Positions 1-11,129 of a stretch of 60,000 bases of DNA are shown piece after piece. Position numbers and translations under genes: made by a program. The stretch's first letter is position 1, and every line of letters starts with the position of its first letter. The stretch spans positions 47,550,684-47,610,683 of the forward strand of contig NC_087063.1 of assembly GCF_963678635.1 (NCBI RefSeq). The letters run 5' to 3'. Origin of the DNA: Symsagittifera roscoffensis. Its lineage: Eukaryota; Xenacoelomorpha; Acoela; Convolutidae. A model generated the notes under the pieces. That model ran no database searches. It was not told where the DNA came from and was given only the letters and a program-made list of their open reading frames with translations.

Positions 1-964
1 AATAAATAGAAAAATTTAACTGGAAATAAACGTTTTTTTTCTTTCAACAGTTTTTTTAGAAATATTTTTCTAATTAAGTTCTGCTAATGAAGCGCCAAAT
101 ATAACTTTCAAAACTAGTTTCCAGTTAATCTTTTCAGCCTAAATGACCATTTTAACTTAAAAATGTAACTTCATTCGGTCGAAATTAAGACGAAAAACCG
201 AAAATTTTCAACTGATTTTTCTCGACATTCAGATTTTTTTTCATGGTCCTTGGAATCATGGTCCTTGGAATCAGGTCCTGAAATGGCTCTTTTATGTTAT
301 ATCGCTGAACTCATTCCGATGATTATTTGTTGAACCTGATTTTACGTGGAAAACAAAAAAAGACACCCGAATACAAAGTTCCTTTTTGATGGCAAATGTT
401 AGTTCCTGTTTGATTATATGATCGTAGCTTTGTGTGATCGTACGATGCAATTTTTTTTTCCAACCTAAGTCGCAAATGATAATGCTGCTTTTGATGGCAA
501 TTTTGATATAACAGACTGGATTAGCAGTACATTTTATTGTGCTTTGACATTTGATTTTAAAGAAGCTTCACCTCTGTGTAAAAATGCTTTGATTAAGTTT
601 TTAGGAATTGGTTGTTTTTTGCTGCACTTTTTTTTCGCCCTTTTTTCACGTTTTGACGTTCGCGAAAACTACCCTCGCAAATCTGAGTTTAAAATGAAAG
701 AACTGAGAGAATGAGTAGTCATTCTTTCAATTGAAAAAACGAGTTGTAGAAATCTCCTCTAAATAAGCTGCTAATACTCTACTCAAGGTCGGAGATTCAA
801 AACCGGAACATTGAAGTAGTTATATTCTTAAGTTGGATCCTTTGCTGCATACCATTCGCAATTTGATAGCATCTGTAGCTGCTTTAATGGTAGCTAGTGC
901 TTATAAATTTTCAAGTGACTGTGAAACAAATGCTAGGACGTCAGTCTGCTGATCTAAGTTATTA

Positions 965-1262
965 GCACTCTCCAAATATAAACGTGGAAATGGCGCAAAA
1001 AATGCGAACCATTTCTAGTTTCGAAAGTAGAATTTAAAATTTAGATTTCCTGGGGAATAAAAAGATTACCTATTGGTCCAGTTTTCTCTAGTTGGGTTCA
1101 TATTAGCAAAAAAGCGCTAATCATAAATTGTTCTAGATTCTCAGAGCTTAAAAGGCAACTATTTATTTTTGAAATTTGAAAGCTCTGATTTTTTCACAAA
1201 GTTAGTATTTTTTCTGTTCGCTATTGTTCATAACTGTTTTCCAACTGTCAGTTGGCTATGTT
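965..1262 (+). repeat. R1 interspersed repeat, 3' part (in A1)
   Basis: Starts with a CACTCTCCAAATATAAACG-like string and ends with a CAGTTGGCTATG-like string. In between are the family markers TTTCTAGTTTCGAAAGT, a 'CCAGTTTTCTC' string and 'AAATTGTTCTAGA'. These markers recur in order at about fifteen places on both strands. There is no coding content, and the family is not recognised. Confidence 0.8.
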
Positions 1263-2347
1263 TTGTTACATGTAAAGTTAGTATGGATGGCTATAGTTTA
1301 CTATATTCAAATTATTACACGCAAATTTAATGTTTTTGTGCACTTTGAAGATCGTGAATCTTTTTTTTCCGTTAATAATTCTTCTTACAAATGTGGAGTT
1401 ACTTTGAAGTGCTGCTACTTTCAAATGCTGCTGAAGTTAGTTTCAAGTGCCTGCAACAGTAGAATGTTCGTTCGGCTCATTTTACTTGTGAGAGCAAGTG
1501 TACTTGTAACCGGGAACTAGAAGTTTTTCCGATTAAAAACTTTTCTGACAAACGTTCATTTACTTTCAAGTACTACTACTTTCAAATGCTGCTGCAGTCA
1601 CTTTCAAGTTAGAACTTAGTATTTTAATTTACCTTAGAAAATAATTGTTTCAAATAATCTTATAAAAAATTGAAGTTTGTTTTCGTTTTCCGTTTTTTTT
1701 TTACTTTTTTAGCAGCCGAATTATCAAAGATTTTTTTAGATTTAAATATTTAGTACTCTAATTGAAAGTTGTTTTGTAATTTGAAAAACTCTGATTTTGA
1801 ATGTTTTTTTAAAAGATTTGTTCTAGTTTATTCAATTTTTAGATTGTTATATAGTCTTAGCAATCTCAAATTGCGCACTTAGGAAGGCGAATCATTTTTT
1901 ATTCTGTGTTTCAGAGGAGACTAACAGTAAAAACTTCAAGTTTTAATAGCTTATAGCTGAAAATTTTTTATGACAAAAGTTTTGTTTGAGGCTTAACGGG
2001 GTTTGACCCAGTTTTTTGCCTTACTTGTCGCTCGTTAAATGTTTTTCGATGTTTTCTAATGTTGTTTATGAATATTTACGAGACAAAGATTGCGCCTAAT
2101 TTCAAGTAATTTTTGCAAGTGTAGTAGTACAATGATAAAAAGCTCTTTTTTCGAAATTTTCAATCATTGTATCTTGCTATTTTTTTGAAATGCTTTATTT
2201 GTACATAATTTGACTTCATACTTTCGAATTTTTTACATGCAAAATTGTGTTTTTTTTTCTTATTTGGTGCCACTTTTGCGTATCGAATTGGCAATTTATT
2301 AGCATATGTAGCTTGGTATAGTAGTGGCTAGTTTGCGGGGAGATTAG

Positions 2348-2420
2348 GCATCCGTGGCTTAGTGGCCAGTGCGTGAAACTCAAAGTTGCAAGGTCGCCGA
2401 TTCGAATCCTACACGTAGCC
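2348..2420 (+). repeat. tRNA-like block in unit A1 (degenerate)
   Basis: It has an A-box-like stretch (TGGCTTAGTGG) and a good B box (GATTCGAATCC, 2399-2409) at tRNA spacing. A possible anticodon arm pairs at four of five positions around the loop CTCAAAG, which would give anticodon CAA (Leu). The acceptor and T stems pair poorly, so it is a tRNA-derived SINE head or tRNA pseudogene and not a working tRNA gene. The anticodon reading is tentative. Confidence 0.5.
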
Positions 2421-4036
2421 GAGTTTTTGCTTACTCGAGGCTTATTTTTACTATTTCTTAATCCACTTGATAGAGCTGCTTTTTGGTCGTGTTCTCGCAA
2501 TTGTTTGCAAAGCGCAGCTTCGCCTCTGTGTGGAAGCTTACTTTTGTAATTTGGTACGCCCAATTTCTTTTGAAAAAAGTTGTTACCTTCAATTAAGTTT
2601 TGAAACATGACCGTTTTTTTTACCTTACTCGAAAATCATTAAAAACTATGCTATCAAATCTGAGATGAAACGTTCAATCGAAACAAGCGGTTGCACGATT
2701 TTTCCTGCTTAAGTAGCTACTTTTTATTGTTTTTTTGTAAGAGAAATGGTTTGTTTGTGGGAAAATTCCAAATTCTCATTTTTTCACACTTCTCATTTAC
2801 TTTAGTAGAGAAACAACTAAGGTTTTGGGCAAAGTCCAGTTTCGCATTCAATCACGTAGTTCAGCTTTAGCTGCGCTCCAGATGTTTTTCATCTTTTTCT
2901 TTTCATTTTTTATGATTGTTGTGTCGCAAGAGTTGGGTAGCTCCATTTCGCCAATAAAACTTCAAATTATTAAGTTCACTAATTTAGTCTCGTTTTTTTT
3001 TTCTCGTGGTGGTGTGATGATAAAACTATACCCACGCGTAAAAAAAGTAAATGAAAATCGACAAAAAACGGAAAAATAAATAGAAAAATTTAACTGGAAA
3101 TAAACGTTTTTTTTCTTTCAACAGTTTTTTTAGAAATATTTTTCTAATTAAGTTCTGCTAATGAAGCGCCAAATATAACTTTCAAAACTAGTTTCCAGTT
3201 AATCTTTTCAGCCTAAATGACCATTTTAACTTAAAATTGTAACTTCATTCGGTCGAAATTAAGACGAAAAACCGAAAATTTTCAACTGATTTTTCTCGAC
3301 ATTCAGATTTTTTTTCATGGTCCTTGGAATCATGGTCCTTGGAATCAGGTCCTGAAATGGCTCTTTTATGTTATATCGCTGAACTCATTCCGATGATTAT
3401 TTGTTGAACCTGATTTTACGTGGAAAACAAAAAAAGACACCCGAATACAAAGTTCCTTTTTGATGGCAAATGTTAGTTCCTGTTTGATTATATGATCGTA
3501 GCTTTGTGTGATCGTACGATGCAATTTTTTTTTCCAACCTAAGTCGCAAATGATAATGCTGCTTTTGATGGCAATTTTGATATAACAGACTCGATTAGCA
3601 GTACATTTTATTGTGCTTTGACATTTGATTTTAAAGAAGCTTCACCTCTGTGTAAAAATGCTTTGATTAAGTTTTTAGGAATTGGTTGTTTTTTGCTGCA
3701 CTTTTTTTTCGCCCTTTTTTCACGTTTTGACGTTCGCGAAAACTACCCTCGCAAATCTGAGTTTAAAATGAAAGAACTGAGAGAATGAGTAGTCATTCTT
3801 TCAATTGAAAAAACGAGTTGTAGAAATCTCCTCTAAATAAGCTGCTAATACTCTACTCAAGGTCGGAGATTCAAAACCGGAACATTGAAGTAGTTATATT
3901 CTTAAGTTGGATCCTTTGCTGCATACCATTCGCAATTTGATAGCATCTGTAGCTGCTTTAATGGTAGCTAGTGCTTATAAATTTTCAAGTGACTGTGAAA
4001 CAAATGCTAGGACGTCAGTCTGCTGATCTAAGTTAT

Positions 4037-4332
4037 TAGCACTCTCCAAATATAAACGTGGAAATGGCGCAAAAAATGCGAACCATTTCTAGTTTCGAAA
4101 GTAGAATTTAAAATTTAGATTTCCTGGGAAATAAAAAGATTACCTATTGGTCCAGTTTTCTCTAGTTGGGTTCATATTAGCAAAAAAGCGCTAATCATAA
4201 ATTGTTCTAGATTCTCAGAGCTTAAAAGGCAACTATTTATGTTTGAAATTTGAAAGCTGTGATTTTTTCACAAAGTTAGTGTTTTTTCTGTTTGCTATTG
4301 TTCATAACTGTTTTCCAACTGTCAGTTGGCTA
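4037..4332 (+). repeat. R1 interspersed repeat, 3' part (in A2)
   Basis: Tandem-duplicated counterpart of 965-1262, with the same 5' truncation point, so it was copied as part of the 3.07-kb unit and did not insert independently. Confidence 0.8.
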
Positions 4333-5416
4333 TATTTTGTTACATGTAAAGTTAGTGTGGATGGCTATAGTTTACTATATTCAAATTATTACACGCAAAT
4401 TTAATGTTTTTGTGCACTTTGAAGATCGTGAATCTTTTTTTTCCGTTAATAATTCTTCTTACAAATGTGGAGTTTTTTTGAAGTGCTGCTACTTTCAAAT
4501 GCTGCTGAAGTTAGTTTCAAGTGCCTGCAACAGTAGAATGTTCGTTCGGCTCATTTTACTTGTGAGAGCAAGTGTACTTGTAACCGGGAACTAGAAGTTT
4601 TTCCGATTAAAAACTTTTCTGACAAACGTTCATTTACTTTCAAGTACTACTACTTTCAAATGCTGGTGCAGTCACTTTCAAGTTAGAATTTAGTATTTTA
4701 ATTTACCTTAGAAAATATTTTTTTCAAATAATCTTACAAAAAATTGAAGTTTGTTTTCGTTTTTTTTTAAACTTTTTTAGCAGCCGAATTATCAAAGATT
4801 TTTTTAGATTTAAACATTTAGTACTCTAATTGAAAGTTGTTTTGTAATTTGAAAAACTCTGATTTTGAATGTTTTTTAAAAGATTTGTTCTAGTTTATTC
4901 AATTTTTAGAATGTTATATAGTCTTAGCAATCTCAAATTGCGCACTTAGGAAGGCGAATCATTTTTTATTCTGTGTGTTTCAGAGGAGACTAACAGTAAA
5001 AACTTCGAGTTTTAAAAGCTTATAGCTGAAAATTTTTTATGACAAAAGTTTTTTTGAGGCTTAACGGGGTTTGACCCAGTTTTTTGCCTTACTTGTCGCC
5101 CGTTAAATGTTTTTCGATGTTTTCTAATGTTGTTTATGAATATTTTCTGAGACAAAGATTGCGCCTAATTTCAAGTAATTTTTGCAAGTGTAGTAGTACA
5201 ATGATAAAAAGCTCTTTTTCCGAAATTTTCAATCATTGTATCTCGCTATTTTTTTGAAATGCTTTATTTGTACATAATTTGACTTCATACTTTCGAATTT
5301 ATTACATGCAAAATTGTGTTTTTTTTTCGTATTTGGTGCCCCTTTTGCGGTATCGAATTGGCAATTTAGTAGCTTATGTAGCTTGGTTATTAGTGGCTAG
5401 TTTGCGGGGAGTTTAT

Positions 5417-5488
5417 GCATCCGTGGCTTAGTGGCCAGTGGTGAAACTCAAAGTTGCAAGGTCGCAGATTCGAATCCTACACGTAGCC
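5417..5488 (+). repeat. tRNA-like block in unit A2 (degenerate)
   Basis: Duplicate of the block at 2348, with one base lost just before the putative anticodon arm and one substitution in the T stem. The B box GATTCGAATCC is kept. The same weak acceptor and T stems argue against function. Confidence 0.5.
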
Positions 5489-6138
5489 GAGTTTTTACTT
5501 ACCCGAGGCTTATTTTTACTATTTCTTATTCCACTTGATAGAGCTGCTTTTTGGTCGTGTTCTCGCAATTGTTTGCAAAGCGCAGCTTCGCCTCTGTGTG
5601 GAAGCTTACTTTTGTAATTTGGTACGCCCAATTTCTTTTGAAAAAAGTTGTTACCTTCAATTAAGTTTTGAAACATGACCGTTTTTTTTACCTTACTCGA
5701 AAATCATTAAAAACTATGCTATCAAATCTGAGATGAAACGTTCAATCGAAACAAGCGGTTGCACGATTTTTCCTGCTTAAGTAGCTACTTTTTATTGTTT
5801 TTTTGTAAGAGAAATGGTTTGTTTGTGGGAAAATTCCAAAATCTCATTTTTTTACACTTCTCATTTAATTTAGTAGAGAAACAACTAAGGTTTTGGGCAA
5901 AGTCCAGTTTCGCATTCAATCACGTAGTTCAGCTTTAGCTGCGCCCCAGATGTTTTTCATCTTTTTCTTTTCATTTTTTATGATTGTTGTGTCGCAAGAG
6001 TTGCGTAGCTCCATTTCGCCAATAAAACTTTTCAAATTATTAAGTTCACTAATTTAGTCTCGCTTTTTTTGTTTTTTGTGGTGTGATGATAAATCTATAC
6101 CCGCGCGTAAAAAAAATGAAAATCGACAAAAAACGGAA

Positions 6139-7545
6139 AAATGAAACTCAAAATTTAACCTGAAATAAACGTTTTTTTCTTTTAACAGTTTTTTTAAAAA
6201 CATTTTTCTAATAAAGTTCTGCTAGCGAACTCCCAAATATAATTTTCAAAACTAGTTTCCAGTTAATCTTTTCAGTCTAAATGACCAATTTAACTTAAAA
6301 TCTTAACTTTATTTGGTCGAAATTAAGACGAAAAACCGAAAATTTTCAACTGATTTTTCTCGACATTCAGATTTTTTTTTCGAAATTCCGATGATTATTT
6401 TTTGAACCTGATTTTGCGTGGAAAACAAAAAACACCCGAATACAAAGTTCCTTATTGATGGCAAATGTTAGTTCCTGTTTGATTATATGATCGTAGCTTT
6501 GTGTGATCGTACGATGCAACTTTTTTTCCAACCTAAGTCGCAAATGATAATGCTACTTTTGATGGCAATTTTGATATACAGTACATTTTAATGTGCTTTG
6601 ACATTTGATTTCTAAGAAGCTTCACCTCTGTGTAAAAATGCTTCGATTAAGTTTTTAGGAATTGGTTGTTTTATTGTTTTTTTGGCTGCTCTTTTTTTGC
6701 CCTTTTTTCAGAAATTGAAGTTTTTCTCTATATATATTACGATTCTACAAAAGAGACTGCAATGGAATAACTGGCTACTCTCTTATTTTCATGAATATTC
6801 TGCTTTTTTGCCTTTACGCACGTTTTACGGCCTTCGAAAACTTCAGTGTAGTGAATTTTGACCTATTTTTTGTGATTTTTTTCTCATGAAACCTCCGCAC
6901 TTATCTTAGATTAAAGGTTTAATCGAAAAAACATGTTATAGGGACTTCTCTTGCATTAGCGGCTACGTCCATATGTTCGTTTCTAAAAATAATGGTCTGA
7001 AAATGGGCATGTTTTGACATTGGTTATTTTCTTAACTTTTCAAAAAAAAAACAATAATTTCCAAAATCTAGAATTAAGGGAACAACCGAAAGAGCTGGTT
7101 TCAAGAAGCTCTTCTGAATAATCATCCATTGGAGCCCTATTTTTGTTGTAAAGTCACGTCATCAAAAATGCCATTTGACATTTTGGTCGTTTCCCTATAA
7201 ACTTTTTGACGTTCGCGAAAACTACCCTCGCAAATCTGAGTATAAAATGAAAGAACTGAAAGAATGAGTAGTCAAGTCATTCTTTCAATTGAAAAAACGA
7301 GTTGAAGAAATCTCCTTTAAATAAGCTGCTAATTTTCTACTCGAGGTCGGAGATTCAAAACCGGAACATTGAAGTAGTTATATTCTTAAGTTGGATCCTT
7401 TGCTGCATACCATTCGCAATTTGATAGCATCTGTAGCTGCTTGATTGGTAGCTAGTGCAAGTAAATTTTCAAGCGACTGTGAAAGAAATGCTAGGACGTC
7501 AGACTCCCGATCTCCAGGCCAGAGGTTTCATTCCGGAACAACATA
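6139..7545. repeat. Broken third copy of the 3.07-kb unit (A3)
   Basis: 6139-6715 matches the start of the unit, with more divergence than A1 versus A2. The match resumes at about 7203 and ends near 7545. The intervening 6716-7200 is not in A1 or A2; its stretch 6760-6850 instead resembles 21480-21570 inside the large intron. The tandem array therefore decays at its right edge and has taken in a piece of another local repeat. Confidence 0.75.
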
Positions 7546-8048
7546 CGTTCAATTTTTCAAGGCTTCTTTGCCTTTGTTTTTCCTTATTTCGCTTCGTGTT
7601 TGCTTTTTTTCGAGCTATTTAGCTACTTTTGCCGTTTTTTTTTGCTTTGATTGCGAAATTCAGCTTTGTCTCTGGCTTCATATTGTTATAGTCACCCTAT
7701 ATTTTGTTGTCTGAAGAGAAAAAAAAATAGATTTTAATGTTTTTACACGTTATGTAGGGGGTTGGGGCGTTTTCGAGTCTTAAGTTCAATTTTTTTACGA
7801 TAGCATAATCTTCCGGGAACTTTTGTGGCGCAACGGGCGTCGCACAGGAGACAATACTCATCTTCTTGAATGCTTTTTTTCGAAGTTTATTGCAACAGAC
7901 GTATTTGTAGTATGTATGCCTCTTTCAATTCCCTCTTCGAAATGATTGTTGGTATTGAACCAATAATGTTAGTTTGAGCTTTTTGTTTTTAATTTTCGTA
8001 ATATTTTTATTCGGCTTTAAAAATTTTGGCCAGTGTTATATCGACATA
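7546..8048. other. Unassigned sequence
   Basis: T-rich sequence with no supportable gene. A B-box-like string (GGTTTCATTCC, near 7527-7537) lies just left of it, at the degenerate end of A3. The string ATAGTCACC near 7690 resembles the end of the TIR element at 8049 and may be a relic terminus of the same family. Confidence 0.4.
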
Positions 8049-8535
8049 GTCACCTCATTTTGCATCGTTTGAAGGGTGATCCTAATTTTTGTTCGTTTGT
8101 TCTCCTCTGGTTAAATTGAAACTTTGAAATTTTGTTGACTTAGTTACCGATTCATACTTTTTTACAAAGCTAGTTTCGTGACATATAATTTATTCTCTAG
8201 CTGGTAATCCTATGTTTGCATTGAATCACAAAAGTTGAGTAGCTCCACTTCATCTGTGATTTTTTAAGTGGCGGTGAACGTAGTTCAGTTTCTTAAATAG
8301 GTCATGAATATTTTTTCCAGGCTCAATTTTTTTTTTTTTAGCGGTTTAACTTTTGATTTCTTTTAAAGTTCAGTGCATTTCGTTTGTTGAAAGGAGGGCA
8401 AACTAAGTTAACAAAACTTACGTAGACAAAAATCATTGTTTTAGTAATTTTAATTTCGAAGTTTCAATTTCACCAGAGGAGCACACACGAACAAAAAATT
8501 AGGATCACCCTTCAAACGATGCAAAATGAGGCGAC
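8049..8535. mobile_element. Non-autonomous element with ~90-bp terminal inverted repeats
   Basis: Its left end reads GTCACCTCATTTTGCATCG onward. The reverse complement of its right end reads GTCGCCTCATTTTGCATCG, and the match runs for about 85-90 bases on each side (about 8049-8138 and 8446-8535) with few mismatches. The interior of about 300 bases is non-coding and T-rich. There is no clear target-site duplication, so the superfamily is not assigned. The size and the absence of coding sequence fit a MITE or fold-back element. Confidence 0.7.
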
Positions 8536-8560
8536 TTATAATCCCTCCTTCAGAGTTCAA

Positions 8561-9014
8561 GACGTCTATCTAGATTTTGTTAAAGCTTTTGATACTCCTA
8601 AATAAATTGAGGAACATTGGAGTCGGAGTTAAGTTGTTGAGAGTGATTGAAGCGTACTTAACGGGACGCAAACAATTTGTTCAGGCCAGCTCTGTGAAAT
8701 CATGTTCTACTTGTCGAGAGTGTAGTTTTCCACAAGGTTCAATCTTGGGTCCCTTGTTATTCCTAGTATACGTATTGGATTATCCCGTGGCATTAGCCTC
8801 GAGTTTTTACAGTTTTGCGGACGACTCAAAACTCTTGTCTATCCATCTGGCCATGATGACTTGCAAATTGCAACACGATCTAAAAGTCGTTGGAAATTGG
8901 TGCCTTGAAGTAGATGCCATGTCCTGTTTTTTTTCCAACAAACTTCCAACAGTCATTTGTCATTGCTCGACAACGAGCTATATGAGTCTTCAGAGGAGAA
9001 AGATTTGGTCATAA
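8561..9014 (+). pseudogene. Non-LTR retrotransposon reverse transcriptase fragment
   Basis: A stretch of about 150 codons matches the RT core of Jockey/CR1-type LINEs. The order is a D-F-V-K-A-F-D motif (8573-8593), then PQGSILGPLLFLVYVLDYP, then the FADDS catalytic box near 8815-8830. The first motif is in a different frame from the rest and is followed by a stop (about 8603), so at least one frameshift is present. The endonuclease, the rest of the RT and a 3' tail are missing. It begins about 25 bases after the TIR element, but the two need not be related. It encodes nothing functional. Confidence 0.85.
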
Positions 9015-9244
9015 GTTTCAGCTGACTTGAGCTCGACTCCTGGTGTTTCATCTATCTGCCGGACAGCCATTGCTACTTTCTTTCTCATGAAAAAAATGTT
9101 TCGCCTTATTTGAGCTCGAACAGCAAACGGTGTCTCTGGCATTCTAATTTGGCTGAGAATTTTGAATTTTTTCAGTTGCTGGTTGTATTCCATTTGGGGT
9201 GATTACATTTCCCAAAAACTTAATTTTTTCACTGCCAAATTATA

Positions 9245-9346
9245 ATAATAATCATATTAAATTGTTTGCAAATTAGATTGGTTGTAAATGTAATACCTTT
9301 TACAATGAATGCAATCTAATTTGCAAACAATTTAATATGATTACTA
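9245..9346. repeat. Hairpin H1: palindrome with 33-nt core
   Basis: Arms of about 30 bases (left about 9250-9279, right about 9313-9342) are perfectly complementary, and a few more outer positions match imperfectly. They flank a 33-nt core beginning GGTTGTAAATGTA and ending ATGAATGC. The core contains its own short inverted repeat, TTGTAAA/TTTACAA. The same core recurs in hairpin H2 with completely different arms. Confidence 0.85.
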
Positions 9347-9348
9347 TT

Positions 9349-9848
9349 TGTATCCGAACTCCTGTCCAACTTACGCAAAATCTTTGAATGTATTAAGCGT
9401 TTCGGTCTAAAACTTTCACCAGCGAAGTGTCAATNNNNNNNNNNNNNNNNNNNNNNNNNNNNNNNNNNNNNNNNNNNNNNNNNNNNNNNNNNNNNNNNNN
9501 NNNNNNNNNNNNNNNNNNNNNNNNNNNNNNNNNNNNNNNNNNNNNNNNNNNNNNNNNNNNNNNNNNNNNNNNNNNNNNNNNNNNNNNNNNNNNNNNNNNN
9601 NNNNNNNNNNNNNNNNNNNNNNNNNNNNNNNNNNTTCCACGGCGTTCTCGCAAGGAGATTTCGTTTGGTTGTAAATGTAGTAACTTTTACAATAAATGCA
9701 AACGAAACCTCCTTGCGAGATCGCCGTGGAACTATACAGCCCGTTTTCAGGCGCCAGCGAATTGACACTTCGCTGGTGAAAGTTTTAGGACCGAAACGCT
9801 TAATACATTCAAAGATTTTGCGTAAGTTGTACAGGAGCTCGGATACGT
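9349..9848. repeat. Large palindrome H2 containing a 200-N gap
   Basis: 9351-9434 is the reverse complement of about 9762-9848, and 9635-9666 is the reverse complement of about 9700-9731. They surround a core at 9667-9699 that is the same 33-nt core as in H1, with about four substitutions. Exactly 200 N lie at 9435-9634, inside the left arm. If the palindrome is symmetrical, only about 30 bases are really missing, so the gap length is probably nominal. Short open frames across this region are by-products of the palindrome and the Ns. Confidence 0.85.
9435..9634. other. Assembly gap (200 N)
   Basis: A run of N within the left arm of palindrome H2. Strong hairpin formation is a plausible reason why assembly failed here. 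Confidence 0.99.
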
Positions 9849-9849
9849 T

Positions 9850-10740
9850 TTTTGCTGCAGTAGCAGTATCGTCCATGTATTGTGTACAAAATGTTAGCAG
9901 CGAGACAAGAATCAAGATATGTCCGAACAAAAAAGCCAAATCCTGTTACTGATTTTCTTAGCCCTTGTGCTAAACATTTAAATGCATTTGTATCGTGATG
10001 CAAAATTGAAAGCTAGTTATTGGACTGATAAATCGTCAGCAATTTGAACACAATGTAGGCATGTGAACAGTCTAGCTTTAAAAAAAGCGTTTGCTTTCGG
10101 AGTGCTGCACTGCGTGTTCCATATTTTTCTTATCGGAAAATTAGTGTTCTTGTAGTCATGTCTAAGTAAGTGATTAATGCGGCGTAAATCAACGAGAAGT
10201 CCTGACGTACGGTAGCTCGGTATAGTTCCCCAATAAAAGGATTATGAGATCAATCGAATCGATTCGATGGGAACATGGGATCTATGAGATCAATCGAAGT
10301 GTAGCCGGTGGATTTCAAACTACACTGATGAATATTATGAAGCTCGGCTGTGTATCCTGAATTTTCTTCACTGACTCTTTATCTCGAACTCAATGATTTG
10401 CTTTTCCTATCGAAAATTATTAACGAGCTCTATTTGTTCAGTTGGCAGAATTATGTATCCTTTCCGATCAGATTTGATAAACTGCGATCTTCCGCGATTT
10501 CGGCACGAAGCATCAAGAAGAAGTTTTTGAAATCACTCTTGCCGCCTAGCAAACCTTAACAGGACTGTCGACTTCTGCGACAGCGAAAACTTGAAAGCCA
10601 ATTTGCTAAAACTTTACTGTAATTTTTTTAAAACTCGAGTTACAGCACAGTGAACTACTGCGGTTGGAAAGTGCTAAGTCTTTGACCAAACTGCAGACTC
10701 TCAACTTTTTAGTTTTTTTTTGGGAGCAATTTTTTCTTTT
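9850..10740. other. No gene seen
   Basis: No supportable coding sequence. Near 10225-10300 the string ATGAGATCAATCGA occurs twice, with the 16-bp palindrome ATCGAATCGATTCGAT between the two copies. Otherwise unassigned. Confidence 0.5.
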
Positions 10741-10749
10741 TCGATGTTA

Positions 10750-11120
10750 ATTCGTTATAATAATAAAAAAAAACTCCACTATCGAATAGAAAAAATGTGA
10801 AGGTCACAAAAAATCTGATCGACTTCTAGTTTCGAAAGTGGAATTTTTAATCGAATGTGGCATTTTTAATCGAATGTGGCGGCGAACTAAAATTTTCACC
10901 TATTGATCCAGTTTCCTCAAATTGGATTAATTTTATCAAAAAAGTGCTAGTAAAAATAAATTGTTGTAGAAACTCAAAGAGTTTTAAGTTGATCTATTGT
11001 TTTCTTAGAAATTCGAAAGTTGAGTCGAAAGTTGAAAAATATATAAGACCGTTCTTTTTCTGTTTACTTGCGTTCATTGACTCTTTTACAGCCGTCTGTT
11101 GGCTATGTTATAGTTTTTTT
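10750..11120 (+). repeat. R1 interspersed repeat, diverged copy
   Basis: Carries the R1 markers in order: 'CTTCTAGTTTCGAAAGTGG', 'CCTATTGATCCAGTTTCCTC' and 'AAATTGTTGTAGAAACTC', ending with 'GTCTGTTGGCTATG'. A short internal duplication of the 'TTTTTAATCGAATGTGG' segment at 10843-10880 is peculiar to this copy. Confidence 0.7.
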
Positions 11121-11129
11121 TAATTTAGA

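Larger units (their letters stand above)
1..3074. repeat. 3.07-kb tandem unit, copy A1
   Basis: The first of two nearly identical head-to-tail units; the sequence at position 1 restarts at 3075. The unit contains part of interspersed family R1 (about 965-1262), a degenerate tRNA-like block near 2348 and long T-rich stretches. Short open frames inside it, such as 1224-1520, recur in the next unit only because the DNA is duplicated; they have no recognisable domain and are not called as genes. Copies differ by scattered substitutions and small indels. The left end of the array lies outside the window. Confidence 0.9.
3075..6138. repeat. 3.07-kb tandem unit, copy A2
   Basis: Second full copy of the unit, collinear with A1 from end to end, with R1 at about 4037-4332 and the tRNA-like block near 5417. 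It differs from A1 by scattered substitutions and short indels, including a lost base in the tRNA-like block. The high identity suggests recent duplication or, less likely, an assembly duplication. Confidence 0.9.

Noticed and set aside
8990-9193. A minus-strand 67-codon frame next to the LINE fragment
   Set aside because: No recognisable domain, start context or splice partner. Left unassigned.
9393-9952. Several overlapping open frames around the N gap
   Set aside because: They are made largely of N and palindrome arms and have no domain.
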